Assembly: GCA_018661465.1 (NCBI GenBank)
Contig: JABJIC010000008.1
Span: 62,001 to 126,000 of the forward strand
DNA from: Gammaproteobacteria bacterium
GTDB taxonomy: Bacteria > Pseudomonadota > Gammaproteobacteria > Pseudomonadales > Pseudohongiellaceae
Length of the DNA: 64,000 nt
Reading direction: 5' to 3'
Position numbers and translations under genes: made by a program. Shown piece by piece: positions 49,346-59,843 of this stretch. The notes below the pieces were generated by a model. The model searched no databases. It saw only the letters and a program-made list of their open reading frames with translations, and was not told where the DNA came from. How positions within the stretch are numbered: the first letter of the stretch is position 1; each line of letters starts with the position of its first letter.

Positions 49346-50575
49346 ATGCAAGAAACCTCACTTGAAAAACAGAAAATCAAATTTCTTCTATTGGAGGCTG
49401 TTCACCAAAGCGCAAGCCTTACGTTGCAGAGATCCGGATACGAAAATGTAAGCTCACTGAAAACCTCCCTCGAGGGTGACGAGCTTCTGGAGTCCGTTGC
49501 AGACGCTCATTTCATCGGAATTCGATCCCGCACTCAACTTACTGAAGAAGTGCTTGATGCCGCTAAGAAATTGCAGGCTATTGGTTGTTTCTGCATTGGA
49601 ACCAATCAAGTAGATCTAATAGCGGCGATGTCTCGGGGCATTCCCGTTTTCAATGCTCCATTTTCCAATACTCGTTCTGTGGCAGAGTTGGTTATCGGTC
49701 AAGCCATCCTTCTGCTGCGGGGTATTCCTGAAAAAAATGCGCTTCTGCACCGAGGAATCTGGCAGAAAGCAGCTCGTGGATCTTTTGAAACCCGCGGCAA
49801 AAAGCTGGGCATCATCGGCTACGGCAATATCGGATCACAGTTGAGCGTATTAGCCGAATCTATGGGCATGAAGGTTTACCTCTATGATGTAGTTAATAAA
49901 CTTCCTCTAGGTAATGCCACACAGCTGCATTCCCTGGAGCAGCTAATGAGTGAATGTGATGTGGTAAGTCTTCATGTGCCGGAAACAAAAGCCACACGAG
50001 AAATGATATCAAGCAAAGAACTAGCATGGATGAACCCTCAGTCGGTGCTAATTAATGCTTCCCGAGGGTCGGTAGTAGACATCGACGCTCTGGCTGACGC
50101 TTTGGAAAACTCCAGAATTGCTGGCGCCGCGGTGGATGTTTTCCCTGTTGAGCCAAAATCCAATGATGAAGAATTTATTTCTCCATTGAGGAAGTTCGAC
50201 AATTGCATTATCACGCCCCATGTAGGCGGCTCAACCATGGAGGCTCAGGAAAATATTGGTATCGAAGTGGCGGAAAAGCTCATCAAGTACAGTGACAACG
50301 GCTCCAGCTTTGCTTCAGTTAACTTTCCCGAAGTAACTCTGCCCGCTCACCCCGGAAAGCATCGCCTTCTTCATATTCATGAGAATAGACCAGGTGTACT
50401 CAGTGAAATCAATGGAATATTTTCAGAGACCGGTCTAAACATCAGTGCCCAGTTTCTACAAACCAACGAAAAGGTAGGCTATGTCGTTGTTGATATTGAC
50501 GTTCAATACAGCGAGCGGGCTCTGGCAAGGCTAAATGAAGTGGAAGGAACTATTCGTTGCAGGGTTTTATTCTAG
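49346..50575 (+). CDS. serA: D-3-phosphoglycerate dehydrogenase
   Basis: A 409-residue enzyme for the first step of serine synthesis, the E. coli type length. The NAD-binding loop is LGIIGYGNIGSQLSVLAESM. Catalytic residues are Arg in INASRGSVVD, Glu in FPVEPKSNDEEFISP and His in ITPHVGGSTMEAQENIG. The C-terminal ACT domain (HRLLHIHENRPGVLSEINGI) is where serine inhibits. The next genes toward rpiA (divergent flavoprotein, cold-shock) replace the direct serA-rpiA adjacency of E. coli. Confidence 0.97.
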   Translation: MQETSLEKQKIKFLLLEAVHQSASLTLQRSGYENVSSLKTSLEGDELLESVADAHFIGIRSRTQLTEEVLDAAKKLQAIGCFCIGTNQVDLIAAMSRGIPVFNAPFSNTRSVAELVIGQAILLLRGIPEKNALLHRGIWQKAARGSFETRGKKLGIIGYGNIGSQLSVLAESMGMKVYLYDVVNKLPLGNATQLHSLEQLMSECDVVSLHVPETKATREMISSKELAWMNPQSVLINASRGSVVDIDALADALENSRIAGAAVDVFPVEPKSNDEEFISPLRKFDNCIITPHVGGSTMEAQENIGIEVAEKLIKYSDNGSSFASVNFPEVTLPAHPGKHRLLHIHENRPGVLSEINGIFSETGLNISAQFLQTNEKVGYVVVDIDVQYSERALARLNEVEGTIRCRVLF

Positions 50576-50591
50576 CCAGCTTTTATCGAAC

Positions 50592-51560
50592 TCATTCTAT
50601 CTCCGATAGAATTTCATCAATCAGGGCAAAAACTTTATTTCTGAATTCCGGGGACTCATTGACCAGATGATGACGAGCCCCAGGAACCATATGCACTTGT
50701 CCGTTCGGGAATTTATCCAGCAGGCTTGGAAGATTAAATTCCCATGCTACGGTGCCGTCTCCACTGCCCTGAATAATGTTCAGTACTAAGCCTCTTGGCT
50801 TCGCCGCGTTGAAGCGCTTTTGATAGTCGATCATGGCAAGAATCCAATCCCGCTTAAGAAATCTTGATTGCATCGCGTCACTATTTTGTAGAAAGCGCAG
50901 AAATTCTTCATCATGGCTGTTTCGAGCAAAGCTTCTCTTGGAGGAGTTAACAAACCACCGACTAATCTGAAACAAAAATCTACTCCGGCCCCAGTGCCTT
51001 GGTTTTACTAGTGGCGCCAACAGAATGTAATGAGCGATTTCAAATTTTTCCGCTAGGTCGTCTTCCAATATTGACCCTATGATTGTCGCCGCTCCAGTAC
51101 TCTGACCTGCGAGTATCCATGGCTGACTTAGCTCTTGTACTTCAGCGAGCTTAAGGCACTCAAGCAGAGCTCTATCATAGTCTCGAAAAGAATCGATGCT
51201 GGCATCTGGTCCGCTAGACAGGCCGTGTCCGGGTAGATCGAAAATTACGACAGCGATGCCATTGTTCAGGAAGTGTTTAATGAGGTGCCCATACAGCCCC
51301 GCATGATCAAAATATCCATGGAGCAGGAATGCAGTACCCTTTTTTTCCGAAAGCGGAACATCGAAGTATTGGATGACAATCTTAAAAGAGCCACAGTCAT
51401 AACTACCAATTACATGGCGAACGGCGAGGCTAGAGGATGAAAAATCCAGGCCGTAAAAATCTATATAGGATTGTACTAACTCGGAATTTTCAGCCTCGGC
51501 GTGGAAGTCCAGAGAGGGAAGAGATTCTCTTAGTTTGTCCGCGCTTTCTTTGTCAAACAT
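50592..51560 (-). CDS. Alpha/beta hydrolase, monoacylglycerol-lipase/lysophospholipase type
   Basis: A 322-residue hydrolase of the serine aminopeptidase S33 / PldB-like group. Oxyanion strand GTAFLLHGYFDHAGLYGHLI, then FDLPGHGLSSGPDASIDSF, nucleophile Ser in ILAGQSTGAATIIG, Asp in NIIQGSGDGTVAW and His in VPGARHHLVNES. No signal peptide. Its start codon lies within a tandem 16-base duplication. It is not operon-linked to fba, with 190 bases between. Confidence 0.88.
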   Translation of the reverse strand: MFDKESADKLRESLPSLDFHAEAENSELVQSYIDFYGLDFSSSSLAVRHVIGSYDCGSFKIVIQYFDVPLSEKKGTAFLLHGYFDHAGLYGHLIKHFLNNGIAVVIFDLPGHGLSSGPDASIDSFRDYDRALLECLKLAEVQELSQPWILAGQSTGAATIIGSILEDDLAEKFEIAHYILLAPLVKPRHWGRSRFLFQISRWFVNSSKRSFARNSHDEEFLRFLQNSDAMQSRFLKRDWILAMIDYQKRFNAAKPRGLVLNIIQGSGDGTVAWEFNLPSLLDKFPNGQVHMVPGARHHLVNESPEFRNKVFALIDEILSEIE

Positions 51561-51586
51561 GGGCTTTATTAAACATAAGCTTTATT
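51555..51586. repeat. Two tandem 16-base units at the hydrolase start codon
   Basis: AAACATGGGCTTTATT (51555-51570) and AAACATAAGCTTTATT (51571-51586) match at 14 of 16 bases. The first copy contains the start codon of the minus-strand hydrolase, so the second copy carries a displaced ATG-containing duplicate as leader. Confidence 0.8.
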
Positions 51587-51754
51587 GAAAATGAGTTTGG
51601 CCAAATATTGTCTTAAAGAGCATGCCTTTTAAGATATTGGAAGCCTGCTCTCCTCTCTAGATCTAGCAGAGGAGTATGCGCAGGAAAATAGGAGGCATCA
51701 TCTATGCCTCTTATCTAATCAACTGTCCGGCTAACTTCCTTGAGGGCTAAAGCC

Positions 51755-52798
51755 CTAGCTGCTATATCTCTCTGACATTTCTTCCAGAGTATAGATCTTG
51801 CCAATGTTATCAATTTGTCCGGCAGCACCGAATGCTTCGAGTCTTCCGATTACAATATCCCGCATGGCAATCAAAGTTGGGATCAGGAATTTCCGCGGAT
51901 CAAATTCTGACTTGTTCTCAGCCAGAAATTTTCTTGCGGCCCCCGTGGACGCTAGTCTTAAATCAGTATCGATATTCACCTTGCGTACGCCGTGCTTAAT
52001 TCCTTCCTGAATTTCTTCAACAGGCACACCGTAAGTCTCAGGGATTTCTCCACCAAATTCATTGATGATTGCCAACCATTCCTGCGGAACCGATGAAGAA
52101 CCATGCATTACTAAATGTGTGTTTGGAATTCGCTTATGAATTTCCTTGATGCGTTCGATTGCCAGAATATCACCGGTTGGTGGTCTACTAAATTTGTAGG
52201 CGCCGTGACTGGTTCCAACAGCAATGGCTAATGCATCCACCCCAGTGGCGTCGACAAAATCCGATGCTTCTTCTGGATCAGTTAGCAGCTGTGACATTGA
52301 TAGCTTCCCTTCTGCACCAACGCCATCTTCTTCAGCGGCCATTCCAGTTTCCAGAGAACCAAGACAACCAATCTCTCCTTCTACCGAGACTCCACAAGCA
52401 TGAGCCATATCGACTGTAGTCTTGGTAACCGACACATTGTAGTCAAAGTCAGCTGGCGTCTTGCCATCTTCCATTAAGGAACCATCCATCATTACTGAAG
52501 AAAAGCCCAGTTGAATAGATCGCTGACATACGGCAGGTGATACGCCATGATCCTGATGCATAACAATTGGTACATGCGGGTATTCTTCTATGGCACCTTG
52601 GATAAGGTGTTTAAGAAAATTGGAGCCTGCATATTTTCTTGCACCAGCTGATGCCTGAAGGATTACCGGACTATTAGTCTGATGAGCCCCTTGCATGATT
52701 GCCTGAACTTGCTCAAGATTGTTTACGTTAAATGCCGGGACGCCATAACCGTGTTCCGCGGCATGATCCAAAAGCTGTCTTAGACTGATAAGTGCCAT
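51755..52798 (-). CDS. fba: Class II fructose-1,6-bisphosphate aldolase (Calvin/IIB-type subgroup)
   Basis: A 347-residue zinc aldolase of glycolysis/gluconeogenesis. Zinc and active-site landmarks: [20 protein letters not shown] is represented by [12 protein letters not shown] with catalytic Asp, then [45 protein letters not shown] with zinc His, and [14 protein letters not shown] with zinc His. Length and sequence fit the Calvin-cycle subtype rather than E. coli FbaA; no Calvin-cycle genes are present. Last gene of the tkt-epd-pgk-fba run. Confidence 0.96.
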   Translation of the reverse strand: MALISLRQLLDHAAEHGYGVPAFNVNNLEQVQAIMQGAHQTNSPVILQASAGARKYAGSNFLKHLIQGAIEEYPHVPIVMHQDHGVSPAVCQRSIQLGFSSVMMDGSLMEDGKTPADFDYNVSVTKTTVDMAHACGVSVEGEIGCLGSLETGMAAEEDGVGAEGKLSMSQLLTDPEEASDFVDATGVDALAIAVGTSHGAYKFSRPPTGDILAIERIKEIHKRIPNTHLVMHGSSSVPQEWLAIINEFGGEIPETYGVPVEEIQEGIKHGVRKVNIDTDLRLASTGAARKFLAENKSEFDPRKFLIPTLIAMRDIVIGRLEAFGAAGQIDNIGKIYTLEEMSERYSS

Positions 52799-52902
52799 TT
52801 TCTTATTCCTCTACTTCCTAGTCTGTTCTGTTAAACGACTGTTGCGTGTTTTACTGAGTTAGTCTTACTGTGTTTGTGTTGTGTATGATGACTTCGCCTG
52901 TG

Positions 52903-54093
52903 TCACGCTCTCTCTTCCCCTCTCTCTTCCAGGACAGCGACAGCAGGAAGCACTTCCCCCTGTACATATTCCAGAAAAGCACCTCCTCCGGTGGAGATAT
53001 AGGATATGTCATCAGTTACTTCAAATTTGTCTATAGCCGCTATGGTTTCGCCACCGCCTGCAATTGAGTATCCGCTATTTTTTGCAATAGCTTTCGCTAC
53101 TTGTTTAGTGCCGCCGGAAAATTGCTCAAATTCAAAAACCCCAAGCGGCCCATTCCAGATGATAGTTTTCATACTGGCAATAAGCTTTGAATATTCTTCT
53201 GCGGTTTTCGGTCCGATGTCTAGAATCATATCGTCGTCTTCGACCTCAGTCACTAGTTTAACAGTGGCCTCGGCGTGCTCGCTAAATTCCTTGGCGACAA
53301 CTACATCGCTGGGCATCGGTATATTGGTTTGGGACATCAATTGGGCAGCAGTATCCACCAGGTCTGCCTCATAAAGAGACTTGCCCACGTTAAAGCCACT
53401 GGCCTTAAGAAAAGTATTGGCGATGCCTCCGCCTACAATTAGCTGATCCACTTTGTCTGAAAGATTCTTCAACACTTCCAGCTTGCTGGAAACCTTTGCC
53501 CCGCCTACTACGGCGAGCATAGGCTTTTCAGGGTTCTTGAGAGAACGCTCCAGCGCATCCAGTTCATTGGCCAGCAGAATCCCTGCGCAAGCTACCGGTG
53601 CATATTTGGCCACACCATGGGTGCTCGCTTGGGCTCGGTGGGCCGTGCCGAATGCGTCCATCACAAAAATGTCGCACATGGCTGCATATTGACGAGAAAG
53701 CTTTTCGTCATTGCTCTTTTCGCCGGCATTGACTCGAACGTTTTCCAGTAGCAGAACATCACCAGTAAGCGCAGAATCGCCGACAGAATCATCATCAAGA
53801 TAATCATTCACCAGTTTTACGCCGCATCCCAAAAGCTCAGCCAGTCTGGCCGCAACGGGCGCCAGGCTAAACTGCTGCTGCTCTATTATGGAAAGCCCTT
53901 CCGTGGGTCTTCCCATATGAGACATAAGAATTACTTTTGCCCCTTCATTCAGTGCTTTCTGAATTGTTGGCAATGATGCTCTTATACGAGTGTCATTAAG
54001 AATCTCGCCGTCTTTGACCGCGACGTTCAAATCTTCTCGTATCAACACTCTTTTTCCAGTGAGTGAGAGTGTGTCCATGCGTTTGAAAGTCAT
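52903..54093 (-). CDS. pgk: Phosphoglycerate kinase
   Basis: A 396-residue glycolytic kinase. Substrate-binding start [13 protein letters not shown], then [36 protein letters not shown], and [19 protein letters not shown]. Nucleotide domain: [40 protein letters not shown] and [15 protein letters not shown], the last two typical of PGK ends. fba follows after about 100 bases. Confidence 0.98.
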   Translation of the reverse strand: MTFKRMDTLSLTGKRVLIREDLNVAVKDGEILNDTRIRASLPTIQKALNEGAKVILMSHMGRPTEGLSIIEQQQFSLAPVAARLAELLGCGVKLVNDYLDDDSVGDSALTGDVLLLENVRVNAGEKSNDEKLSRQYAAMCDIFVMDAFGTAHRAQASTHGVAKYAPVACAGILLANELDALERSLKNPEKPMLAVVGGAKVSSKLEVLKNLSDKVDQLIVGGGIANTFLKASGFNVGKSLYEADLVDTAAQLMSQTNIPMPSDVVVAKEFSEHAEATVKLVTEVEDDDMILDIGPKTAEEYSKLIASMKTIIWNGPLGVFEFEQFSGGTKQVAKAIAKNSGYSIAGGGETIAAIDKFEVTDDISYISTGGGAFLEYVQGEVLPAVAVLEERGEERA

Positions 54094-54138
54094 TTATTGC
54101 TGTTCCATCTTTGTTCTTACTAAGTATCTCATCTGCAT

Positions 54139-55158
54139 TCAGTCATTAAGCGAGTGCAAATATTGCGCAACGTCCAACATGCGGTTTGCGTATGCCCATT
54201 CGTTGTCGAACCAAACCAGTAGCTTAAGCAGATTTTGATTGGCGACCCTGGTCTGATTCAAATCTACAACTGCCGATCTCGGGTCATGATTAAAATCACA
54301 AGATGCGAGTGGTTCATCGGTATATCCAAGTACATTAACTGGCAGCGCTTCACTGGCCTGTTTGATGATCTCGTTTACTTCTTCCGCACTAGTAGATTTG
54401 CCAACCGAAACAGTGAGGTCCATCAATGACACATTCATGGTGGGAACTCTGATTGCTTGCGCTTTCAAGAGTCCGGACAGACCGGGCAATATTCTTTCTA
54501 CACCCTTTGCTAACTGGGTTTCCACTGGAATTATTGACTGCATCGCACTTCGGTTTCTACGCAGATCATTATGATGATAACTGTCGATGACCGGCTGATC
54601 ATTCATCGCAGAGTGAATAGTCGTAATAACTCCCGATTCGATTTTCAGCGAATCATCAATAGCGCTAAGAACCGGTACGATACAATTAGAGGTACAAGAA
54701 GCATTGGAGATAATGCGCGAACTGCTTGAGAGTTCTTGATGATTAATTCCATAAACAACGGTGGCATCGACATTGTTTTCTGCGGGCTGTGAAAAAAGAA
54801 TTCTCTTGGCTCCGTTATCCAAATGAAGTTGCGCAGTTTCTCTATCGCTATAGGTTCCGCTGCACTCCATAACAAGATCTACCTGTTGTTCTCGCCAGCT
54901 CTGTGCATCCGCTGCTTCGGTATTGCTAACACTAATTTTGTCTCCATTGATGATTAGTGCAGACTCTGCCTCTTCAACAGTGCCGAGAAATCGACCGTGT
55001 GTGCTGTCGTAGCGAGTGAGATGAGCCAGGTTAGCAATATCAGCCAAATCATTGATAGCAACAATTCGGAGGTCGGCGTAGTTTGTTGACTCATAGAATG
55101 CGCGCAGCACGCATCTTCCGATGCGGCCGTATCCGTTGATAGCGATGCGATAAGTCAT
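54139..55158 (-). CDS. epd: Erythrose-4-phosphate dehydrogenase / GAPDH family, Epd type
   Basis: A 339-residue NAD-dependent phosphorylating or non-phosphorylating aldehyde dehydrogenase. Rossmann start MTYRIAINGYGRIGRCVLRA. The catalytic Cys is in ISNASCTSNCIVPVLS with His in ITTIHSAMNDQPVIDSYHH. HSAMNDQ (not H-S-Y-T-N-D-Q), the DLRRNRSAMQSIIPVETQLA segment and DFNHDPRSAVVDLNQTRVA follow E. coli Epd more than GapA. Epd feeds pyridoxal-phosphate synthesis. No other gapA is in the window, so it may also serve glycolysis. Between tkt and pgk, the classical position. Confidence 0.9.
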   Translation of the reverse strand: MTYRIAINGYGRIGRCVLRAFYESTNYADLRIVAINDLADIANLAHLTRYDSTHGRFLGTVEEAESALIINGDKISVSNTEAADAQSWREQQVDLVMECSGTYSDRETAQLHLDNGAKRILFSQPAENNVDATVVYGINHQELSSSSRIISNASCTSNCIVPVLSAIDDSLKIESGVITTIHSAMNDQPVIDSYHHNDLRRNRSAMQSIIPVETQLAKGVERILPGLSGLLKAQAIRVPTMNVSLMDLTVSVGKSTSAEEVNEIIKQASEALPVNVLGYTDEPLASCDFNHDPRSAVVDLNQTRVANQNLLKLLVWFDNEWAYANRMLDVAQYLHSLND

Positions 55159-55206
55159 GGTTGTCTACCGATTGGACTGCATTGTCTTGGAGAGTAGTCG
55201 TTGAGA

Positions 55207-55232
55207 GCTGTTTTTGAGACCTGTTTTGAGGA
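55207..55232. repeat. Two tandem related units in the tkt-epd gap
   Basis: GCTGTTTTTGAGAC (55207-55220) and CTGTTTTGAGGA (55221-55232) are adjacent near-copies, with the GTTTTGAGA core also found in the six-unit array before metF (61271-61354). The array is short and degenerate. Confidence 0.4.
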
Positions 55233-55305
55233 GTACAGCTACTCAGATATCCAAGTAGCTGTTTATTCCACAAACTCTCTAACTCTCATGCTCCCTAACT
55301 CTCTC

Positions 55306-57312
55306 TTAAGCAGCACCAAATGATTTTGCAGTTTCGACTATATTTTCTGCCGTGAATCCAAAATGCTCCATTAGAACCGCGCCCGGTGCAGATTCACCGA
55401 AGGATCTCATGCCGATTACTTTTCCATCCAGACCCACTAGCCTGCCCCAGTACTCAGCGGCTGCCGCTTCTACTGCGATTCGGCTGCGTACACTGTTGGG
55501 TAAGACAGATTCCTGGTAGTCAGCGTCTTGAGATTCAAATATATCGACGCTTGGCATGGACACAAGCCGTGCATTAATGCCCTGCTCTTGCAGTGTATTA
55601 ACTGCCTCAAGGCTAATGCCCACTTCCGATCCGGTGGCGATAACAATTACTTCCGCGTCACCACTGCAGTCTTTAAGAACATATCCACCTCTAGCAACAT
55701 TTGCTAACTGTAGGTCGTCACGAGACTGGTGAGGGAGCCCTTGCCTGGAAAACACCAGGGAAGTTGGACCGGCTTGATTCTGAATAGCCGACTTCCATGC
55801 CACCGCGGTTTCCACATTGTCGCAGGGACGCCACACCGACATATTCGGTGTCGTGCGCAGGTTGGAAATCTGTTCTATAGGCTGGTGAGTTGGTCCGTCT
55901 TCGCCCTGACCGATAGAGTCATGGGTGTAGACGAAAATGCTCTGCTGTTTCATCAGAGCCGCCATACGGGTTGCGTTGCGGGCATATTCCATGAAGATCA
56001 GGAAAGTTGCGGTATAGGGTATAAACCCACCATGCAGCGCCATGCCCGAGGCCATAGCCGTCATGCCGAATTCTCTCACCCCGTAGTAGATGTAGTTACC
56101 ATCCGCTTTTTCACTAATCGGCGAACTTCCACTCCAGTTGGTGAGATTAGACCCTGTTAAATCTGCGGAGCCACCGATTATTTCCGGAAGAATCGCTGCA
56201 AAGGTTTCGATACAGTTCTGTGAAGCCTTCCGACTGGCAATACTCTCGTCCGTTGCCTGACATTGTTTGATGTAGTCATTGGCCGCCTCTTCGAAATAGC
56301 CCGGCAATTGCCCTTTAAGTCGCCTTACCAGCTCCATCGCCAAGTCCGGATGCTCTTCCTCGTAAATCACCAGCTTTTCTTTCCAGGCGGATTCAGAGCT
56401 AAAACCTTTCTCGGTGCAGTCCCAGGCCTGTTTCACGTCTTCAGGAACAATGAACGCGCCATGTGGCCAGTCTAGTGCCTTGCGGGTTGCTGCTATTTCA
56501 TCATCACCCAGTGGAGCGCCGTGGGTGGCCGAAGTGCCTTGTTTGTTCGGTGAGCCATAACCAATAATGGTTTTACAGCTAATCAGCGTAGGCCGATCGG
56601 TGACATCCTGTGCCTGTTGAATAGCCAGACTGATGGCTTCTGAATCATGACCATCGATTGAAATCACTTGCCAGCCATATGCTTCGAATCGCTTGGAAGT
56701 GTCGTCGGAAAACCATTGGTCAACTTCACCATCGATGGAAATGCCGTTGTCGTCATAGAAGACAACCAGCTTGCCCAGATTAAGCGTGCCAGCCAGAGAA
56801 CAAACCTCGTGAGAGATGCCTTCCATCAGGCAGCCGTCGCCGGCAAAAACATAGGTGAAATGATCGACTACTTCATGGCCTTCACGGTTGAACTGGGCTG
56901 CGAGGGTTTTTTCCGCAACCGCCATGCCTACCGCATTAGCCAGACCCTGGCCCAGTGGGCCGGTGGTGGTTTCTACTCCAGGAGTATATCCATACTCGGG
57001 ATGACCCGGAGTCTTGGAATCCATTTGACGGAAATTCTTAATATCGTCGATAGACAGGTCATAACCTGTCAGGTGCAACAAGGAATAGATCAGCATGGAG
57101 CCGTGACCATTTGAAAGCACAAATCGATCACGGTTAAACCAACCAGGATTGCTGGGGTTATGCTTATAGAAATCCTTCCACAGCACTTCCGCTATGTCTG
57201 CCATTCCCATGGGCGCGCCGGGATGGCCGGAATTCGCCTTTTGAATTGCGTCCATGCTCAGGGCACGTATTGCATTGGCACATTGTTTACGAGACACAGC
57301 GTTATCCGCCAT
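55306..57312 (-). CDS. tkt: Transketolase
   Basis: A 668-residue thiamine-diphosphate enzyme of the pentose-phosphate pathway. It opens [38 protein letters not shown]; the ThDP motif is [13 protein letters not shown] ... [10 protein letters not shown]; later [23 protein letters not shown] and [19 protein letters not shown]. First gene of the tkt-epd-pgk-fba run. Upstream lies a 268-base divergent gap with sahR that holds a perfect palindrome (57487-57510). Confidence 0.98.
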   Translation of the reverse strand: MADNAVSRKQCANAIRALSMDAIQKANSGHPGAPMGMADIAEVLWKDFYKHNPSNPGWFNRDRFVLSNGHGSMLIYSLLHLTGYDLSIDDIKNFRQMDSKTPGHPEYGYTPGVETTTGPLGQGLANAVGMAVAEKTLAAQFNREGHEVVDHFTYVFAGDGCLMEGISHEVCSLAGTLNLGKLVVFYDDNGISIDGEVDQWFSDDTSKRFEAYGWQVISIDGHDSEAISLAIQQAQDVTDRPTLISCKTIIGYGSPNKQGTSATHGAPLGDDEIAATRKALDWPHGAFIVPEDVKQAWDCTEKGFSSESAWKEKLVIYEEEHPDLAMELVRRLKGQLPGYFEEAANDYIKQCQATDESIASRKASQNCIETFAAILPEIIGGSADLTGSNLTNWSGSSPISEKADGNYIYYGVREFGMTAMASGMALHGGFIPYTATFLIFMEYARNATRMAALMKQQSIFVYTHDSIGQGEDGPTHQPIEQISNLRTTPNMSVWRPCDNVETAVAWKSAIQNQAGPTSLVFSRQGLPHQSRDDLQLANVARGGYVLKDCSGDAEVIVIATGSEVGISLEAVNTLQEQGINARLVSMPSVDIFESQDADYQESVLPNSVRSRIAVEAAAAEYWGRLVGLDGKVIGMRSFGESAPGAVLMEHFGFTAENIVETAKSFGAA

Positions 57313-57486
57313 CGATCAAACTCCTTACGGCTAAACTTTGGTATTCAAACAAAGTTGGTAATTCAAATGAAGGGCGCTATTTTCCCGCACCTGAACCCAA
57401 TATGCCATACGGTGTAAGCATTAAATTGTGACTAGCTTGTTTTGCGTCAATTCGGCTCCCGATCAACTCCCGAATAGCCTCAATAT

Positions 57487-57510
57487 CTATATCAATATAT
57501 TTTGATATAG
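57487..57510. promoter_or_regulatory. Perfect palindrome, probable SahR operator
   Basis: CTATATCAA (57487-57495) and TTGATATAG (57502-57510) are exact reverse complements around a 6-base centre (TATATT), 71 bases before the sahR start and about 175 bases before the tkt start. SahR is a dimeric ArsR-type repressor, so a palindrome here fits autoregulation. The known SahR consensus was not compared. Confidence 0.6.
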
Positions 57511-57580
57511 GTTGATCGGCCCTTGAATAGCTGCTAATGTAGCGGCTTTTCAAGATGGCAGCAGGAACAAACTGGCTCAA

Positions 57581-58585
57581 ATGAGTATTTCCGCTCTAAG
57601 AAAAGAGGACGAAGGCTCCTTGAGCCCGATGGATGCTCTGAGTGTGCTGCATAAGGCTCTTGCGGACGGTTTACGGCTGCAGATACTGAGACTGCTCAAG
57701 AACGAGAGTTTTGGTGTATTGGAGATTTGTCGAATACTGGATATTCGCCAATCGGCACTAAGTCATCATTTGAAAGTGCTGGCTACGGCAAGCCTGGTGT
57801 CTACTCGACGGGAAGGAAATTCGATTTTTTATCGGCGTGCCTTTCTCGGCGAGGAAGACTGCTTTGGCGATATCAAACGAGCTGTCTTCGAAAGTATGGA
57901 TGCTCAGCCATTAGGCGAAGAGCAGAGAAAGAAGATTAACCAGATTCAGCTGGAGCGATCTCAGCTGTCTCTTAGCTTCTTTAACAAGAACGCTGACAAG
58001 TTTAGAGAAAAGCAGGGCCTCATCGTTGAACACGATCAGTACCATAGCAGTCTGCATGATTTGATTGCTGGTCTGGGGCTTGATGCTGACGCAAGAATTC
58101 TGGAGGTTGGCCCGGGAGAAGGCCAGTTATTGGTGGCGCTGGCTTCCAGATTTAAACAACTCACTGCGCTGGATAACTCAAGAGACATGCTTGATAAATC
58201 GAGAGCAGCCGTTAGTGAAGCAGGCTTCACTGATGTTGAGTTTGTTCTTGGCGACACCACTGTTGCCAGAAAGCAGGGAGTTAATGCAGACCTGATTATT
58301 TTCGATATGGTACTGCATCATATTTCCTCTCCTGCAAGAACCTTTAAGGACATAGCCGCCCTGCTCAACCCAGATGGCTATGCCCTGATTGTTGAACTAT
58401 GTGTTCACGATCAAGACTGGGTTAGAGAGTCCTGTGGTGATCTTTGGTTGGGCTTTGAAAAAAGCGATCTCGAACATTGGGCAAGCAAGGCTGGACTGGA
58501 GACTCAACAGAGCTCCTTTCTTGGTTTGCGAAATGGTTTTCAGATTCAGATGTGCACATTTAAGAATGTGACGTCTGGCTCCTAA
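57581..58585 (+). CDS. sahR: SahR-type ArsR regulator with SAM-methyltransferase-fold sensor
   Basis: A 334-residue two-domain repressor. Residues about 18-100 are an ArsR winged helix (LHKALADGLRLQILRLLKNE, then EICRILDIRQSALSHHLKVL, and STRREGNSIFYRRA). Residues about 150-330 are a methyltransferase fold with the AdoMet loop ILEVGPGEGQLLVALA and ADLIIFDMVLHHISSP. SahR proteins with this build sense S-adenosylhomocysteine and control SAM-cycle genes in diverse Proteobacteria. Here metK, ahcY and metF follow directly, which strongly supports the call. The probable operator is at 57487-57510. Confidence 0.88.
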   Translation: MSISALRKEDEGSLSPMDALSVLHKALADGLRLQILRLLKNESFGVLEICRILDIRQSALSHHLKVLATASLVSTRREGNSIFYRRAFLGEEDCFGDIKRAVFESMDAQPLGEEQRKKINQIQLERSQLSLSFFNKNADKFREKQGLIVEHDQYHSSLHDLIAGLGLDADARILEVGPGEGQLLVALASRFKQLTALDNSRDMLDKSRAAVSEAGFTDVEFVLGDTTVARKQGVNADLIIFDMVLHHISSPARTFKDIAALLNPDGYALIVELCVHDQDWVRESCGDLWLGFEKSDLEHWASKAGLETQQSSFLGLRNGFQIQMCTFKNVTSGS

Positions 58586-58600
58586 TTTTTATTTTATATA

Positions 58601-58620
58601 ATTATCACTAAGTGAATTAA
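58601..58620. promoter_or_regulatory. Palindrome in the sahR-metK gap
   Basis: TCACT-A-AGTGA (58605-58615) with AT-rich flanks forms a short palindrome 22 bases before the metK start. It differs from the 57487 palindrome, so a second factor or a hairpin role is possible. Confidence 0.3.
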
Positions 58621-58637
58621 TAACTGGGGAATATGTA

Positions 58638-59798
58638 ATGGCAGAATCAACATTGTTTACATCGGAGTCGGTTTCCGAAGGTCATCCAGACAAAATGGCT
58701 GATCAGATCTCTGATGCAATACTCGACGCTTGTCTTGAGACAGACGCGGCTTCACGAGTAGCCTGCGAAACCATGATCAAGACAGGCATGGTAATTGTAG
58801 CTGGTGAAATTACTACGGAAGCCTACGTCGATATTGAAAATCTAGTCAGGGAAGTTGTAAACGAAATCGGCTATGACAATGTTGAGAGCGGTTTCCACGG
58901 TGACACCTGTGCTGTATTGAATGCGCTAGGCAAACAGTCAGCTGACATTTCAATGGGTGTTGATGATTCAGCAGATCATGAACAAGGCGCCGGCGACCAG
59001 GGTTTAATGTTCGGTTATGCCACTAACGAAACTGACGTTCTTATGCCCGCCCCTATTACTTATTCTCACCTATTGGTTAAACGTCAAGCCGAAGTTCGCA
59101 AGAGCGGCAAACTTCCCTGGTTACAACCAGATGCTAAAAGCCAGATCACTTTCCGATATGAAGATGGCAAGCCTGTTGCAATCGATGCCGTTGTTCTTTC
59201 TACGCAACATCGAGAGGAAATTTCTCAGCCTGATCTGCATGAAGCGGTAATGGAAGAAATCATCAAGCCGGTTCTACCTAAAAACTGGATCACTCCTGAG
59301 ACAAAATATTTCATCAACCCAACCGGACGCTTTGTTATCGGCGGCCCTCACGGCGACTGTGGTCTCACTGGCCGTAAGATTATTGTAGACACCTACGGCG
59401 GCATGGCTCGCCATGGTGGTGGCGCATTCTCAGGCAAGGACCCGTCAAAAGTTGACCGCTCTGCAGCCTATGTCGCACGTTATGTTGCAAAGAATTTGGT
59501 TGCTGCAGGCATCGTCGATCGTGTTGAGATTCAACTCTCTTACGCTATCGGAGTAGCTGAACCTACATCCATCAGTGTCGATACTTTTGGCACAAACAAG
59601 ATCTCCAATGACCGCATCGTAAGCCTGATTCGAAATAATTTTGAACTCAGACCAAAGGGTTTGATTGCCATGCTCGATCTGAAGAAGCCTATCTATCGTG
59701 ACACTGCCGCCTACGGTCACTTCGGAAGAGAAGATTTGGATCTTAGCTGGGAGAAAACAGATAAGGCGGACTTACTGAAAAGCGAAGCTGGTCTATAA
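58638..59798 (+). CDS. metK: S-adenosylmethionine synthetase
   Basis: A 386-residue enzyme making SAM from methionine and ATP. Signatures: [72 protein letters not shown] and the end [17 protein letters not shown] at 58638 after GGGGAATATGT. Followed 46 bases on by ahcY, so a SAM-cycle operon with sahR and metF is likely. Confidence 0.98.
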   Translation: MAESTLFTSESVSEGHPDKMADQISDAILDACLETDAASRVACETMIKTGMVIVAGEITTEAYVDIENLVREVVNEIGYDNVESGFHGDTCAVLNALGKQSADISMGVDDSADHEQGAGDQGLMFGYATNETDVLMPAPITYSHLLVKRQAEVRKSGKLPWLQPDAKSQITFRYEDGKPVAIDAVVLSTQHREEISQPDLHEAVMEEIIKPVLPKNWITPETKYFINPTGRFVIGGPHGDCGLTGRKIIVDTYGGMARHGGGAFSGKDPSKVDRSAAYVARYVAKNLVAAGIVDRVEIQLSYAIGVAEPTSISVDTFGTNKISNDRIVSLIRNNFELRPKGLIAMLDLKKPIYRDTAAYGHFGREDLDLSWEKTDKADLLKSEAGL

Positions 59799-59843
59799 CA
59801 CTATTTATACGGGACCGCTGACGGTTTCCTTTTGGAGAGAACA

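Noticed and set aside
58586..58637. SAM riboswitch before metK
   Set aside because: The leader is only 53 bases and AT-rich; none of the known SAM riboswitch helices fit. Control by SahR is the better explanation.
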